The notes: generated from the sequence alone by a model not told the origin. Numbered from the stretch's first letter, positions 13,225-23,301 are shown. The stretch is 64,000 nucleotides of DNA from Rhizobiaceae bacterium (GCA_014238155.1 JABABQ010000041.1:62001-126000), one strand, 5' to 3'. Made by a program: numbers and translations.

Positions 13225-14145
13225 ATGACCAGTATCAAAACCAATTCTTCAGCGATGACGGCTCTTCGCTCTCTCCAGACAACCAACAAAATGCTGGAGC
13301 AAACGCAGAACCGTATCTCGACAGGGTATAAGGTTTCAACCGCCACGGATAACGCGGCTTATTGGTCGATTGCTACCACAATGCGTTCTGACAACAAGGC
13401 ACTGGCCACCGTGCAGGACGCCTTGGGACTTGGCTCTGCCAAAATTGACGTCACCTACACAGGCATCAATGCAAGCATTGAAGTTATCGATGAGATCAAA
13501 TCAAAACTGGTTGCTTCAAGAGAGCCCGGTATCGATCGCAGCAAAATTCAGGACGAGGTCAATCAATTGCAGGATCAATTGATAGCGATTGCCGATTCAG
13601 CCTCCTTTTCAGGTGAAAACTGGCTGTCCGTTGATTCTGGTGCACTAACTTATGTGCAGATAAAATCAGTTGTTTCCTCATTCACTCGCTCAGCGACGGC
13701 AGTACAGGTTGAAACCATCGATGTTGATACAGCGTCCGTTGAGCTGTTTGATGCAGCAGACCAAACCGGCATCCTGGATTCAGTATTCCTGACCACAGGC
13801 GCAGGTGCTTTTTCCGTATCGGTGACCACTTTGGACATAACCGCCATCGGCGCTGATGATCAGGATATCGACGACATGATCAGCAATGTTGATGCAAAGC
13901 TTGCTGCGATGACAACATCGGCCTCGGACATTGGCGCCATTCAAAAACGCATGTCCAACCAGATGGAGTTTGTTTCCTCGCTAATCGACTCAATCGACAG
14001 GGGCATTGGTGTCCTGGTTGATGCTGATATGTCGAAGGAATCGACTCGCCTGCAAGCGCTGCAAACCCAACAGCAACTCGGCATCCAGTCGCTCTCAATC
14101 GCCAACGCATCTTCCCAGAACATACTGGCTCTCTTCCGGCAGTAA
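13225..14145 (+). CDS. Flagellin (fla1)
   Basis: Filament subunit, 306 aa from the ATG in MTSIKTNSSAMTALRSL, which aligns with the N terminus of the other two flagellins here. The frame extends 24 codons further upstream but that part is leader sequence. Both conserved coiled-coil ends are present (ISTG..V..ATDNAAYWSI at the N terminus, ALQTQQQLGIQSLSIAN at the C terminus) around a short variable centre, as in rhizobial flagellins. It is alone on the plus strand, 19 kb from its two tandem paralogues, and is followed by a strong terminator. Confidence 0.93.
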   Translation: MTSIKTNSSAMTALRSLQTTNKMLEQTQNRISTGYKVSTATDNAAYWSIATTMRSDNKALATVQDALGLGSAKIDVTYTGINASIEVIDEIKSKLVASREPGIDRSKIQDEVNQLQDQLIAIADSASFSGENWLSVDSGALTYVQIKSVVSSFTRSATAVQVETIDVDTASVELFDAADQTGILDSVFLTTGAGAFSVSVTTLDITAIGADDQDIDDMISNVDAKLAAMTTSASDIGAIQKRMSNQMEFVSSLIDSIDRGIGVLVDADMSKESTRLQALQTQQQLGIQSLSIANASSQNILALFRQ

Positions 14146-14185
14146 AGTCAGCTAATATCGGGTTTCAAACTCCGATCAAGAATTG

Positions 14186-14225
14186 AAAAACCCGTCTGAT
14201 TTATGAACCAATCAGACGGGTTTTT
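14186..14225 (+). terminator. Rho-independent terminator of fla1
   Basis: AAAAACCCGTCTGATT pairs with AATCAGACGGGTTTTT around a short loop, ending in a T-run, 40 nt after the flagellin stop codon. Its symmetry may also serve transcripts arriving from the opposite strand. Confidence 0.9.
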
Positions 14226-14260
14226 CGTTTTGTGTTGTGACAAATCATATCTCGATTGAA

Positions 14261-14362
14261 TTAATCGATGATCTGGTTTTCACCGGCTTGGTCAGCTCTC
14301 ATCTGGTTCAGAACCGTCATGTCAGCATCGCGCTGGCCGGCGAGCGAAGCAGCAAGAGCCGT
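14261..14362 (-). other. Coding-like stretch without a normal start codon
   Basis: Read on the minus strand, 33 codons run from just after a TGA to a TAA. They give a protein-like sequence with a segment reading MTVLNQMRADQAGENQ and no rare-codon clusters. The only ATG leaves 19 residues. It sits directly downstream of the 14379-14915 gene. It may be the tail of a decayed gene or chance. Confidence 0.25.
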
Positions 14363-14378
14363 TCACAATTAAATGGAG

Positions 14379-14915
14379 CTAATGTTCGTCATTTTTCTTT
14401 GGTTCTGGTGGTGGTGGTGAATCATCCGGCTGTTGAAGCCAGACTGAACGCAGCGTTTGTTTTCGCCGCGCCTCCTTGGAGCCCAAAAAATTTACACCGC
14501 TCACATATATGTCCCGCACCAGCTCATCACCGACAAGTTCATTGATCTTCCGTTTCAACCCGGATCTGAACTTAAGTAGCTGAAAATAAGATGCTTCTGG
14601 AAAACTGAATTCGGAGTTTCCGACCACCAGCGCTAAATAGCCATCCTGCAGCACCATCTCCATGGGAAGTGAAACCTTCGACAAGACCGCGGCATCCATT
14701 TCCAGAGATACATTTGAAAACATATAACCCTTCATTGCTTTTCCTGAGACTACAGGAGCCACCAACAATTGAGGCTGCGAATAGACTGGAGGCAGCACCG
14801 CAACTGGCTGAACTGCCTGCATGTCCTGGACTTCTGTCAACATGTTCAGACCAACCACCATAGTCACGGTGGTCACCGCACAGCCCCAGATCGCAAAAAA
14901 GATCGCACCAAACAC
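14379..14915 (-). CDS. Membrane-anchored protein at the end of the fliR-side gene series
   Basis: 178 aa with one N-terminal membrane segment (FFAIWGCAVTTVTMVVGL) and an extracytoplasmic domain; the C terminus is rich in Pro, Lys and Asp. Architecture and several positions match the product of 12590-13030, so the two appear distantly paralogous. It lies 11 nt after the FlgN-like gene on the same strand and is convergent with fla1, separated from it by the fla1 terminator. A flagellar role is inferred from position only. Confidence 0.6.
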   Translation of the reverse strand: MFGAIFFAIWGCAVTTVTMVVGLNMLTEVQDMQAVQPVAVLPPVYSQPQLLVAPVVSGKAMKGYMFSNVSLEMDAAVLSKVSLPMEMVLQDGYLALVVGNSEFSFPEASYFQLLKFRSGLKRKINELVGDELVRDIYVSGVNFLGSKEARRKQTLRSVWLQQPDDSPPPPEPKKNDEH

Positions 14916-14925
14916 GTGTTTATTC

Positions 14926-15294
14926 CTAAATCATCTCGCCGTAGGTACCGTCGGCCTCTTCGTTCTTCAAGATTGTAACCATCAGGTCTGACACCTCGCG
15001 CACCGCCGATAGGTGCGCTTTAATCCGTGCTTCGTTGCGTGCCAATGCACGCTTCAGTCGGGCCAGTTCGGTCATAATCGTGCGATCCAGCTCTTCAAAA
15101 TTGCATCCTCGTGAGGCCCGGTTAAGTTCAAACAACAAACGGCTTTTCTTTTCGCTGGATGCACCAAAATCAAAACTCTTGTCCGATTGAATCTGCTCTG
15201 TCTCGAGTTCAATGAATGTGCCCAGCCGAGCGATTACGGTATGCAGGCTAGATTGCTGGCCTGGTTGAGATGAAGCTGGAAAGTTTTCGGACAT
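14926..15294 (-). CDS. FlgN-like flagellar chaperone
   Basis: 122 aa, largely helical. It matches the rhizobial FlgN-like family in layout: an early IARLGTFIELET helix, an FDFGASSEKKSRLLFEL segment and the C-terminal AHLSAVREVSDLM followed by EADGTYG. FlgN proteins chaperone the hook-filament junction proteins FlgK and FlgL, both encoded in this series. The start codon overlaps the stop of the FlgJ-like gene upstream by one base. Confidence 0.6.
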   Translation of the reverse strand: MSENFPASSQPGQQSSLHTVIARLGTFIELETEQIQSDKSFDFGASSEKKSRLLFELNRASRGCNFEELDRTIMTELARLKRALARNEARIKAHLSAVREVSDLMVTILKNEEADGTYGEMI

Positions 15295-15866
15295 TATGTG
15301 TTCTTCAAGCTGGAGTTCGCAGCACTAGTTGCAGAATTTGCTTCGTTGCGGTCTTTAAACAGTGTCGTGAGTTCCAATTGTTGCAGGAACTGCAATGCGC
15401 CATCTTCGGCGCGTGATTTTGATACGGCCTCTGCAGGATCATGCAATCCAGATATCGGCTTAATATTCTCGCCATCAGTTTGATAGCTTTTTAGCAATCG
15501 GTCGGCGATCCCCAGACCACCGTTCTTGGCAAGCTGTTCGCCGATCTTCTCGGCCATCTGAGCTTTCCACATATCGCCAGACAGACCTTCGCCAAAGACG
15601 CTGGATGCATCCTTCGGCATCATTGCCTGAACAAATGTTGACAGCACGACGGATTCAAATTTTTGCAACACTTCCCGAGGACTATCCGGGATAGAGGTTC
15701 GGCGGTTGCCAGCTGTCAAGCTGGCATTGAAGGTAGATGCCGTTGGCTCCTGGGCGGCTTGCGCTTTGGACAATTGTTGAAGTTTCAATCGAGCGTCAGC
15801 CGCACCTTGGGGGTCGGCAGCACGCATTGCATCAATCAGAATGTCGGAACCAAAATCAAACGCCAT
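15294..15866 (-). CDS. Rod-binding protein, FlgJ N-terminal-type
   Basis: 190 aa. The centre (residues ~60-130: LQKFESVVLSTFVQAMM to EQLAKNGGLGIADRLL) fits the FlgJ rod-binding domain, here without the muramidase domain of enterobacterial FlgJ; alphaproteobacteria use such short proteins (CheL in Caulobacter). The peptidoglycan-cutting partner may be the separate lytic transglycosylase at 25499-26065. The C-terminal ~60 residues are unrecognised. Confidence 0.75.
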   Translation of the reverse strand: MAFDFGSDILIDAMRAADPQGAADARLKLQQLSKAQAAQEPTASTFNASLTAGNRRTSIPDSPREVLQKFESVVLSTFVQAMMPKDASSVFGEGLSGDMWKAQMAEKIGEQLAKNGGLGIADRLLKSYQTDGENIKPISGLHDPAEAVSKSRAEDGALQFLQQLELTTLFKDRNEANSATSAANSSLKNT

Positions 15867-15937
15867 ACTAACCTCGCAATTATCGCCACGACCAAGTGTA
15901 AAGCAGCAAACTTGCGGGAAACTATCATCCCGATCGA

Positions 15938-16327
15938 TTAGCGTGGTTGCAGCGCCCGACGATCCAAAATCTCCAGCAGGCGTTTACTTTCTTCATCTCG
16001 ATGTTCCGCAGCCAATCGCGTCTTTAACCTGCTTTTCAGCTTTTTATTGCGCACTGTTTCGCTTTGCAGTTCCTGTTGTGCCACTTCAAGCTGGCTCTTT
16101 GTTTGCAGGCACTTATTCGACAAGCCATGAATGTGGCGCAGGTGCAAATCCGCAAAGACAAGGGTGGTTGTTGCATTGGAAAACGCGGTGCGCGCTGTTT
16201 CCAACTTGGATTCCTGTTGTGTCAATGCAGCTGACAATTCACCAACCTGAGATTTCGCCATTGTTTCTGCCACCGACTGGGCCAGCAGCAGGCGCCGAAG
16301 TTTTTTGGCGGACTTGGAAACAGCCAT
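15938..16327 (-). CDS. FliJ-like coiled-coil protein
   Basis: 129 aa from the ATG in MAVSKSAKKLRRLL, which lies one base after the fliR stop codon. The frame runs 29 codons further into fliR but those are unlikely to be used. The protein is almost entirely charged alpha-helix with heptad character, as expected of FliJ, the stalk of the FliI export ATPase. No other fliJ candidate is in the window. Sequence similarity is too low to be certain. Confidence 0.5.
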   Translation of the reverse strand: MAVSKSAKKLRRLLLAQSVAETMAKSQVGELSAALTQQESKLETARTAFSNATTTLVFADLHLRHIHGLSNKCLQTKSQLEVAQQELQSETVRNKKLKSRLKTRLAAEHRDEESKRLLEILDRRALQPR

Positions 16328-16328
16328 T

Positions 16329-17081
16329 TTAACGGAACACTTTGAATTCGAAAAACCCGTCGATAAACAGACTAAGGAATGAAGGCAGTGAGAAGTACAA
16401 AAGCAATAACCCACCGAAAATCAGGAACGGCAGAGAGATGAAGTAAATCGGAATTTGCGGTGTCAGCTTGTTCAATATGCCGATCATCAGGTTCATGATG
16501 AGAGCATAAGCGATGAATGGACTGGCAAGCCTCAAAACCAGAGAAAAGCTTTCCTTGAGCGTCTCTGTCAGGTTGGCAAGATACACGTCTGTCTCAAAGC
16601 TGCCTGATACCGGCACAACCGCATATGAAGCAATCAGCGATCTGATTACAGCGTGATGGAAGTCGAAGATGAACAGCAATAGTAAGGCCGCCATGGTGAG
16701 CAGCGTACCGATTGCCGCCTGAGGTTCGGTCTCTTCAAATCCGGGGCCCATCAAATTGCCGAATCCAATCACCGTACCCAGTGCCGTAGCGATAAACCCA
16801 AGAGCCAGTAAATAGAATCTAACACACAGTCCGATAAACACTCCAATTACGGTTTCCGATACGACCAGACGTGCCAGAAGTGACGGGTTAGAAATATCTG
16901 TCGTTGAAAGCAGCGGCCAAATCTGTCCGAGCATGGCAATCGTAATTGCAATCACCAGCAGCAAACGAACCTGCATCGGGACACGGCTGCTCGAAATGCC
17001 CGGAAGCACCAAAAAACAGGCCCCAACGCGACAAAATGCCAGCATTACCAGCAAGATGCCGTCCGATGCGAATGCCGTCAC
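16329..17081 (-). CDS. fliR: Flagellar export gate protein FliR
   Basis: Component of the FliP-FliQ-FliR export gate of the flagellar type III secretion system. 250 aa with several hydrophobic segments, an early [15 protein letters not shown] motif and the FliR-typical central [11 protein letters not shown] stretch. Overlaps flhA by 4 nt (ATGA), a typical fliQ-flhA-fliR order. Confidence 0.93.
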   Translation of the reverse strand: MTAFASDGILLVMLAFCRVGACFLVLPGISSSRVPMQVRLLLVIAITIAMLGQIWPLLSTTDISNPSLLARLVVSETVIGVFIGLCVRFYLLALGFIATALGTVIGFGNLMGPGFEETEPQAAIGTLLTMAALLLLFIFDFHHAVIRSLIASYAVVPVSGSFETDVYLANLTETLKESFSLVLRLASPFIAYALIMNLMIGILNKLTPQIPIYFISLPFLIFGGLLLLYFSLPSFLSLFIDGFFEFKVFR

Positions 17082-19162
17082 GACACATTGCCCAAAATGT
17101 TCAGATTGGCTCCGCGGGCAATTTCAACATGAGAAAGCACCGGCAAGTTGGGATGCAGCCGCTCGATGATCATCCGGACATAGGGGCGAACTTCCGGAGC
17201 GGTGATCAACGCGAAATTAACCCCAGCATCCAGGTGGCCCTTGATAGTCTTTGACGCAGCTGTTCCAAATTCCTCCAGCATTTGCGGATCCATGTCGAAT
17301 TCCCGCACTTCCCCCTTTGCGTCCCGCTTGAGGCTTTCGTGAAAAGCCAGATCCCACCGATTACCCAGACGCAATACGTTGAGTGTGCCCTTAATCGTGA
17401 TGTCACCGCACAATTGCTGGCCAATCCGCATCCGAACATGCTCGACAATCTTTTCAGACCGTCGAATATGGGGGGCGATTTCGGCAATCGCTTCCAATAT
17501 CAAATGCAGGTTGCGGATTGAGACCCGTTCCGCGAGCAACAATCGCAAAACAGCTTGAAGCCCAGGATATGAAATGTGGTTGGTACACATTTCCTCGGTC
17601 AGTTTTCGATATTCGGGATCCAGTCCATCAATCAGCGTTTTAGTATCTTTGTAGGATAACAATTGCGGCAAATTGTTTCGGATTACCTCGCTCAGGTGGG
17701 TAAGAATAATCGCCACATTGTCAGCCGTTGGCAGACCGAGCTGTTTAACGTCTTCGGAAAAACTCTCCAGCACGGACAATGCGCGAATACCAAAGGCAGG
17801 CTCTACAGCTTCTTCGCCAGGTATATCCGGCAGGTCCTTTTCACCTATCAGCACCAAAAGTTCACCCAGACGCAATTCATGAGATGCAACGGTGGTGCCG
17901 TGAATTTTGATCTCGTAGCTCTTGTCGCTGATGCTCAAATCCTCATTGAGCCGAACATCCGGGATGACAAAGCCATATTGTGACGCGAATTTCTTGCGCA
18001 TCTTGGACATGCGAAATGCCAACTCCTCCCGTTTGGGAACCAGGTGTGTCGCCAATTGCTTGCCGAGGACCAACTCAATTTCACTTGTTGCCAGAGATGA
18101 TTTAACCGAATTTTGCTCGGCGTCAGTCTGCTCCTGTGCAGATTTCTCCGCCGATACCCGGCGGCTCTCTGCCTCAGCCCGAGTTCGCTGGGATATCATA
18201 AAGGCCGATCCAGCCAGAATTAACGCCATCGACATGAATGGAACAAAAGGCAGGCCTGGCATCAATGCGAAAACAAGCATCAACACAGCAGCCAGCTGCA
18301 ATGCTTTGGGATAGGCGCCAAGCTGTCCGAATACTGCTTTGTCAGCCGACCCGCGCGTGCCGCCCTTGGATACCAGAAGACCCGCCGCCAACGAAACTAT
18401 CAAGGCCGGGATTTGTGACACCAGACCGTCGCCAACTGAAAGTTTGGTGAACACATCGGCAGCTTCGGCGAGGCTCATATCATGGCGGGTATAGCCGATG
18501 ATAATGCCACCGAATATATTGATCGCGGTAATGATCAGGCCGGCAATCGCATCTCCGCGGACGAATTTCGAAGCCCCGTCCATTGAACCGAAAAACGAAC
18601 TTTCTTCCTCCAGTTCACGCCGCCGCCGTTGGGCCTCCTTTTCATCGATGATGCCAGCCGACAGATCTGCATCAATAGACATTTGTTTGCCGGGAACCGC
18701 ATCCAGTGTAAATCGAGCTCCGACCTCCGCAATCCGAGTAGAACCTTTTGTAATTACTACGAAATTTACAATTACCAGAATCATAAATACGATCAGACCG
18801 ATAACGAAATCACCGCTCATAACAAAGCTGGAAAACCCACCGATGACGTAACCGGCAGCGTTGACGCCCTCATGCCCCTGGGAAAGTATCCCACGTGTGG
18901 TGGCGATGTTCATCGACAAGCGCAGCATCGTCGCAATCAGCAGTATTGTCGGAAACGAGGAAAAATCGAGTGGCTTGGATATCCACAGCGACACCATCAA
19001 AATCAGGACCGAAAGAGCGATCGAAATCGACAGGCCGATATCGATAAAGACTGTCGGTAGAGGCAGAAAAAGGATTGCCAGAATAAAGATGACGGCACCA
19101 GCAAACAAAACGTCTTTGCCGTTGCTGCTCGCAACATCGTTAAGGGAGGCATCTACCGCCAT
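17078..19162 (-). CDS. flhA: Flagellar export protein FlhA
   Basis: Export gate protein, 694 aa. The N-terminal half (~25-330) has about eight membrane segments with the FHIPEP-family signature [19 protein letters not shown]; the cytoplasmic C-terminal half (~350-694) forms the nonameric ring that docks chaperone-substrate complexes. Full length for the family. It lies between fliQ and fliR. Confidence 0.96.
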   Translation of the reverse strand: MAVDASLNDVASSNGKDVLFAGAVIFILAILFLPLPTVFIDIGLSISIALSVLILMVSLWISKPLDFSSFPTILLIATMLRLSMNIATTRGILSQGHEGVNAAGYVIGGFSSFVMSGDFVIGLIVFMILVIVNFVVITKGSTRIAEVGARFTLDAVPGKQMSIDADLSAGIIDEKEAQRRRRELEEESSFFGSMDGASKFVRGDAIAGLIITAINIFGGIIIGYTRHDMSLAEAADVFTKLSVGDGLVSQIPALIVSLAAGLLVSKGGTRGSADKAVFGQLGAYPKALQLAAVLMLVFALMPGLPFVPFMSMALILAGSAFMISQRTRAEAESRRVSAEKSAQEQTDAEQNSVKSSLATSEIELVLGKQLATHLVPKREELAFRMSKMRKKFASQYGFVIPDVRLNEDLSISDKSYEIKIHGTTVASHELRLGELLVLIGEKDLPDIPGEEAVEPAFGIRALSVLESFSEDVKQLGLPTADNVAIILTHLSEVIRNNLPQLLSYKDTKTLIDGLDPEYRKLTEEMCTNHISYPGLQAVLRLLLAERVSIRNLHLILEAIAEIAPHIRRSEKIVEHVRMRIGQQLCGDITIKGTLNVLRLGNRWDLAFHESLKRDAKGEVREFDMDPQMLEEFGTAASKTIKGHLDAGVNFALITAPEVRPYVRMIIERLHPNLPVLSHVEIARGANLNILGNVS

Positions 19163-19269
19163 ACTGATCCATCTAACATCGGGAAATTTGCGTTCCCCAA
19201 CGAGATTAAAGCGTCAAACTTGCGCCGAACTCACCAGCACAATTGCAACGGGTTGGCAGTGCAACCTGC

Positions 19270-19536
19270 CTAAAAACCAGATTGAATATGGGAATATACT
19301 GAGTTGGCCAGACGCCCCATCTGAGCTCCGATAAAGGTGGCTGAAAAGGCGACAGAGGCAAAAATGGCAAGAATCTTTGGCACGAATGTCAGCGTGATTT
19401 CCTGGACCTGAGTCAACGCCTGAAGCAGTGCAATGGAGAGGCCTACCACCATTGCAGCAACAACAGCTGGCGAAGACGCTACAATGAGGGTCCACATCGC
19501 CAATTGAGTAATATCGAGTGCGTCAGCTTGATTCAT
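19270..19536 (-). CDS. fliQ: Flagellar export gate protein FliQ
   Basis: 88 aa with two membrane segments and the FliQ-typical LLQALTQVQEITLTFVPK. The start overlaps the flgD stop by one base (TGATG). About 107 nt separate it from flhA. Confidence 0.92.
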   Translation of the reverse strand: MNQADALDITQLAMWTLIVASSPAVVAAMVVGLSIALLQALTQVQEITLTFVPKILAIFASVAFSATFIGAQMGRLANSVYSHIQSGF

Positions 19537-19934
19537 CAGCTGAGTGTAACACGTCCGTCGACCGAAATCTCAGCACCTGATGCCAGAACCGCCGTGCCAA
19601 TGCCATTTGTCACTTTTACCTGAACAATTTCACCTGATGTGGCTCCGTCTGCAGAGGTAATTGTTCGGCCAATCAGCGAACCAGCGCTGGCAATGAAAGA
19701 AGAAGAGATCAAATTATCAAGCTTCTCATTCATCTGGATCGATTGTTCAACATTGGAGAAACTGGCCAGCTGAGCAACGTATTCCGTCGATTCCATTGGT
19801 TTGGTCGGGTCTTGATTTTGCATCTCTGCAACCAGCAACTTCAGGAAGGAGTCGTAATCCACACTCGCGGCCGATGCGGCTGAATTGGCGGCACTCGCCT
19901 GAGAAATACTTGATACCGGGGCTATCTCTGTCAT
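19536..19934 (-). CDS. flgD: Hook-capping protein FlgD (short form)
   Basis: Scaffold for hook assembly. The conserved N-terminal FlgD motif is present (FLKLLVAEMQNQDPTKPM, then STEYVAQLASFSNVEQ). At 132 aa it lacks the large C-terminal domains of enterobacterial FlgD, as is usual in rhizobia. It lies 5 nt after flbT. Confidence 0.93.
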   Translation of the reverse strand: MTEIAPVSSISQASAANSAASAASVDYDSFLKLLVAEMQNQDPTKPMESTEYVAQLASFSNVEQSIQMNEKLDNLISSSFIASAGSLIGRTITSADGATSGEIVQVKVTNGIGTAVLASGAEISVDGRVTLS

Positions 19935-19939
19935 TGCTT

Positions 19940-20383
19940 TTATCCTGCCTTTACCTGGGCTAACTGGGTTTCTTCAAACGGAAAGCTCGTTTTGAAACTA
20001 TCCAATAGTCTCTGTTCGATCGGGTACAACGTCTTCAACGTTTTCATCGCTTCATGAAATCGGCTGTCGGAGACCATTTTTTCGACATTTGCCAATTCCG
20101 CTCTCACGGTCGATTCTTCAAAAGTCAGAAATAATTGCTCCAACTGCTCCTTGAACATGCGGCTGGCCGCCTTTGTATCGCTTGGCGACATGAGCTGAAT
20201 TTGAATTGTAAAGTATAGCCTTTTCAACGGAGTATTGGCATCTATCGCCTGCAATACCTGGCTTTCGAGAAGAAACTGAACATCATTGAGGAATTCCAAA
20301 GAAGTTTTTCTGTCAACTTTGATCACCGCCCCATTTATGTAGACGCGCTCGTGTGGCTTCAGTGAAATCTTGAATGTCGACAA
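19940..20383 (-). CDS. flbT: FlbT, post-transcriptional regulator of flagellin
   Basis: In Caulobacter FlbT binds the 5' untranslated region of flagellin mRNA; in rhizobia and Brucella it also controls flagellin synthesis. The family motif ISLKPHERVYINGAVIKVDR starts at residue 6 if TTG 20383 is used. That TTG follows a GGAGGGG ribosome binding site at the end of flaF with 7-nt spacing, so it is preferred over the ATG 54 nt upstream. The result is 148 aa, the normal length. Confidence 0.9.
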   Translation of the reverse strand: MSTFKISLKPHERVYINGAVIKVDRKTSLEFLNDVQFLLESQVLQAIDANTPLKRLYFTIQIQLMSPSDTKAASRMFKEQLEQLFLTFEESTVRAELANVEKMVSDSRFHEAMKTLKTLYPIEQRLLDSFKTSFPFEETQLAQVKAG

Positions 20384-20384
20384 G

Positions 20385-20729
20385 TCAAATCCCCTCCATG
20401 ATTGTCTCTGTGATCTCAATGACACCGTCGAAGTCATCTGATTCCCGTTGCCTGATCTTTTCCATTTCCTTTAATATCCAGATTCCGACAGATATCAGGC
20501 CAGCGCGAATTTCATCGGAAAGCTGATTGTCCGGCTGCGCCAGGTCTTCCAGCAGGGCCGTCCACAAGCGTCGACAAAAATGCGTTGCTTCAATGATCGC
20601 CATGGCATCAGAAGGGTTGTCCTTCGCCTTGCCAAGTAGCTCAATCGATCGCGCCAAAAGCTGGCGTTCACGAGTTCGCGCATCAACAACGGCATCTTCT
20701 TGGATGTCAGCATATTGCAGCTGGTACAT
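20385..20729 (-). CDS. flaF: FlaF, flagellin biosynthesis regulator
   Basis: 114 aa, the usual size, with the conserved helices ending in FCRRLWTALLEDLA and LSDEIRAGLISVGIWI. FlaF helps flagellin secretion or translation and opposes FlbT in alphaproteobacteria. It sits in the typical order flgL-flaF-flbT; its final codons contain the flbT ribosome binding site. Confidence 0.92.
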   Translation of the reverse strand: MYQLQYADIQEDAVVDARTRERQLLARSIELLGKAKDNPSDAMAIIEATHFCRRLWTALLEDLAQPDNQLSDEIRAGLISVGIWILKEMEKIRQRESDDFDGVIEITETIMEGI

Positions 20730-20756
20730 GCCATTTCCTTTCGTATCTGCCCCTCA

Positions 20757-21800
20757 TCATCTGATGTATTGCATCAGGCTAAGCTGCTGCATCCGACCTG
20801 TGAGGGTGTAGGAAGTCTCAATCTGGGTGATCAAGGAATTAAGCCGCGTTGCGGCTTCATATGGATCCACTGCCACCATTTTGTCCGAATGGAGGGTTAG
20901 CTCGTCCATTTGAACACCAATTCGTTCTGAAGAGTCTGTAACCCGGTTGGCCAACAACCCTGTCCTGCCTTGCAGCTCGGCCAGTTGACCAGTAGATGTG
21001 CCAACCTGGTTGAGCGCTGATTTTGCAGCCGCAGACCGAGCCGCACCATTAAAATCGTCAGTAATGAATTCTGCTGCGATCACCGCAGCAAAAACTGCAT
21101 TTTGAAAGCCGACTTCATTGGCGCTGACAGAGCCAGTGCTCTGCTCATGCAATCCGATACGGGCGGTTATCGTCTCGTCGGTTGCGTTGGAAAATGTGGC
21201 TGTCCATCCGGCACCGGTAAAAAGCGGGCTCAACGTATTATCTATGAAATCCGTCATATCCGCTGCAGTGATACCGGCGGCGGCGGGGTTGGTTTTAGCG
21301 AATCCAAAATGCGTTAGAAACGCATTATCAACGGCGTCCTTTGGTCCCGGCGACTGATAATTGAGCGACGGGGCTTCAGCGGAATTGATGCCGCCAAATA
21401 TATATTCGCCGTGCAGCGTTGTATTGAGCAACCCGGATATAGTCTGCAATGCACTTTCACCAGCCCGCTGAGCCAGGTGTACCGTGTGATTATCACTGAC
21501 ACTTGCGGTCAATGTCGCGAGCAGGCTTTGGGCGGCATCGTTAACGGAACCGGTCGCCGAGATCGACATTTCCAACCGACCTGCGGTGCGGCTGTTGCTG
21601 TCTGAAATTGTTTGAAGTCGGTCTATATCACCGAGCATCGCGAAACGGCGGCCGTTGCTGCTACCCAAAGACAATCCCGAATCCGATACCTGACCCGACA
21701 CAACTTCCTTTTGTGCGTTAACAAAATCACGCTGGAGACTGCTTATCGAATGACGCAGATTGTTGAACATTGATTGGGTAGAAACTTGTGAAACCTTCAT
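20757..21800 (-). CDS. flgL: Hook-filament junction protein FlgL
   Basis: HAP3, 347 aa, flagellin-like at both ends (LRHSISSLQRDFVNAQKEV near the N terminus). The start follows a GAGG site formed by the end of flgK. Exported by the flagellar secretion system, probably with the FlgN-like chaperone encoded at 14926-15294. Confidence 0.92.
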   Translation of the reverse strand: MKVSQVSTQSMFNNLRHSISSLQRDFVNAQKEVVSGQVSDSGLSLGSSNGRRFAMLGDIDRLQTISDSNSRTAGRLEMSISATGSVNDAAQSLLATLTASVSDNHTVHLAQRAGESALQTISGLLNTTLHGEYIFGGINSAEAPSLNYQSPGPKDAVDNAFLTHFGFAKTNPAAAGITAADMTDFIDNTLSPLFTGAGWTATFSNATDETITARIGLHEQSTGSVSANEVGFQNAVFAAVIAAEFITDDFNGAARSAAAKSALNQVGTSTGQLAELQGRTGLLANRVTDSSERIGVQMDELTLHSDKMVAVDPYEAATRLNSLITQIETSYTLTGRMQQLSLMQYIR

Positions 21801-21804
21801 CTGA

Positions 21805-23268
21805 CTACCTCACCACGCTCATCAAAGTGGCAAGCATTTCGTCGACGGTGCTGATAACCCTGGCTGATGCCTCGTAAGAATGCTCCAGCTGTAACAGCAG
21901 AGCCATTTCCTCATCGATATTTACACCGGTCTGATTTGAGATCTTTTCTGCCAGCCTGGCATGCAACGAATCCTTGGTCGCAGCGGCTTGAGTTGCCTCG
22001 CTACGTTGGCCATCCAGCCATCCAATTGATTGTGCTGCATATGTCAGCAAACTCATCGATCCGCCTATTTCGGATTGTCCGTCAAAGTCAGTTGTGCCAT
22101 CCAGAGATTGCACGAGGCTGATCAAATGATCGGAATAAGACGCAGCACCGGACGGGTTGTGAGTATATGCAGCCCCATTGGCCCCACCGTCGCGCAACAG
22201 ATTGATGTTCCCGCCCTGTGCCGGGTCAAACTGCGGATTGATCGAAATATCGGAAGCCAGACCAGGTAGCAATACACCCGTCGGAGGTAAGGCAGGAGCA
22301 CCGGAATAAGTGAACAGTCCGGCCAATGAAGGCAATGCGCCTCCCGTTGCATCAGTTTCGGCAAAAGCGGTAATCAGCCCCCGAGCCACTTCATCCAGCT
22401 GGCTTTGAATTGTCGCCCCAGAATCATCACGCAGTTGAATCATGGCAGACAATGTGCCGCTGGCGGTGGTATTGGCGCCGGTTCCACCAAGAACCGGAAC
22501 TCCGTCGATGCGAATTGGGTTTCCGGTGGTTGTCGGCCCATAAACTGGGACCGGGTCAAAAGTGACAGTTCGCGGAACTGTTTCGAACAAGGTCGCGCCA
22601 CCCTTTGTGACGAGCACCGCGTCATTGCCTTCACGGGTCAAAACATTGACAGGCACAATTTCAGTTATCTGTTTGAGCAAAGCATTCCGCTGATCCAGCG
22701 CATCACTGACATCACGCCCGGCACGCGTACCGCTGGTTACGTCACCATTGGCCGCATGGAATTCAGACAGCAGTTGATTGAGTTTTGTCACTTCATACTT
22801 CAGCTCAACATCCATGGATGTTTTGAAAGTCTGAATGGATCCAGAAGCATTATTCAGGGAGTTGACCAGATCCGTGGCGTTTTGCAGTGCTACTTGTGCC
22901 AGCAGACCATTTGAGGGTTCAGCGCTATAAGTCTGGAGACTGTTGTGAAGTTCGGTCAGCCCCTGCGACAATGAAGTTGAGCCATCCAGGCCATTAATTG
23001 AGATCGATAATTGATCCAGACGATCTGAAATCAGCGACTGTGCTTTTGATTCAGCAAGAGCTTCCATGCTGGCAGCGCTCAACTGACTGTCAACGCCGTT
23101 GCGAATAACCACGACACGCGAACCCAGGCCCGAACTTTCGACGACACCTTGTCTGCGCGTGTAGTTTTCATTTCCGGCATTGGTGACGTTCCGCGAAACA
23201 ATGCTGGTCTGTCGCGTGACGTTAAACAGCGAGTTTTGCGCAGTTTGAAGGGCCGAAGTTAGCGACAT
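21805..23268 (-). CDS. flgK: Hook-filament junction protein FlgK
   Basis: HAP1, 487 aa from the ATG at 23268; a TTG one codon upstream is also possible. N-terminal motif TSIVSRNVTNAGNENYTRRQ and C-terminal LLQLEHSYEASARVISTVDEM are the conserved rod-hook family ends. It lies between flgE and flgL. Confidence 0.94.
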   Translation of the reverse strand: MSLTSALQTAQNSLFNVTRQTSIVSRNVTNAGNENYTRRQGVVESSGLGSRVVVIRNGVDSQLSAASMEALAESKAQSLISDRLDQLSISINGLDGSTSLSQGLTELHNSLQTYSAEPSNGLLAQVALQNATDLVNSLNNASGSIQTFKTSMDVELKYEVTKLNQLLSEFHAANGDVTSGTRAGRDVSDALDQRNALLKQITEIVPVNVLTREGNDAVLVTKGGATLFETVPRTVTFDPVPVYGPTTTGNPIRIDGVPVLGGTGANTTASGTLSAMIQLRDDSGATIQSQLDEVARGLITAFAETDATGGALPSLAGLFTYSGAPALPPTGVLLPGLASDISINPQFDPAQGGNINLLRDGGANGAAYTHNPSGAASYSDHLISLVQSLDGTTDFDGQSEIGGSMSLLTYAAQSIGWLDGQRSEATQAAATKDSLHARLAEKISNQTGVNIDEEMALLLQLEHSYEASARVISTVDEMLATLMSVVR

Positions 23269-23301
23269 CAATCAGTCCGGATCGAAGTTAAAATTGCGGG
23301 T

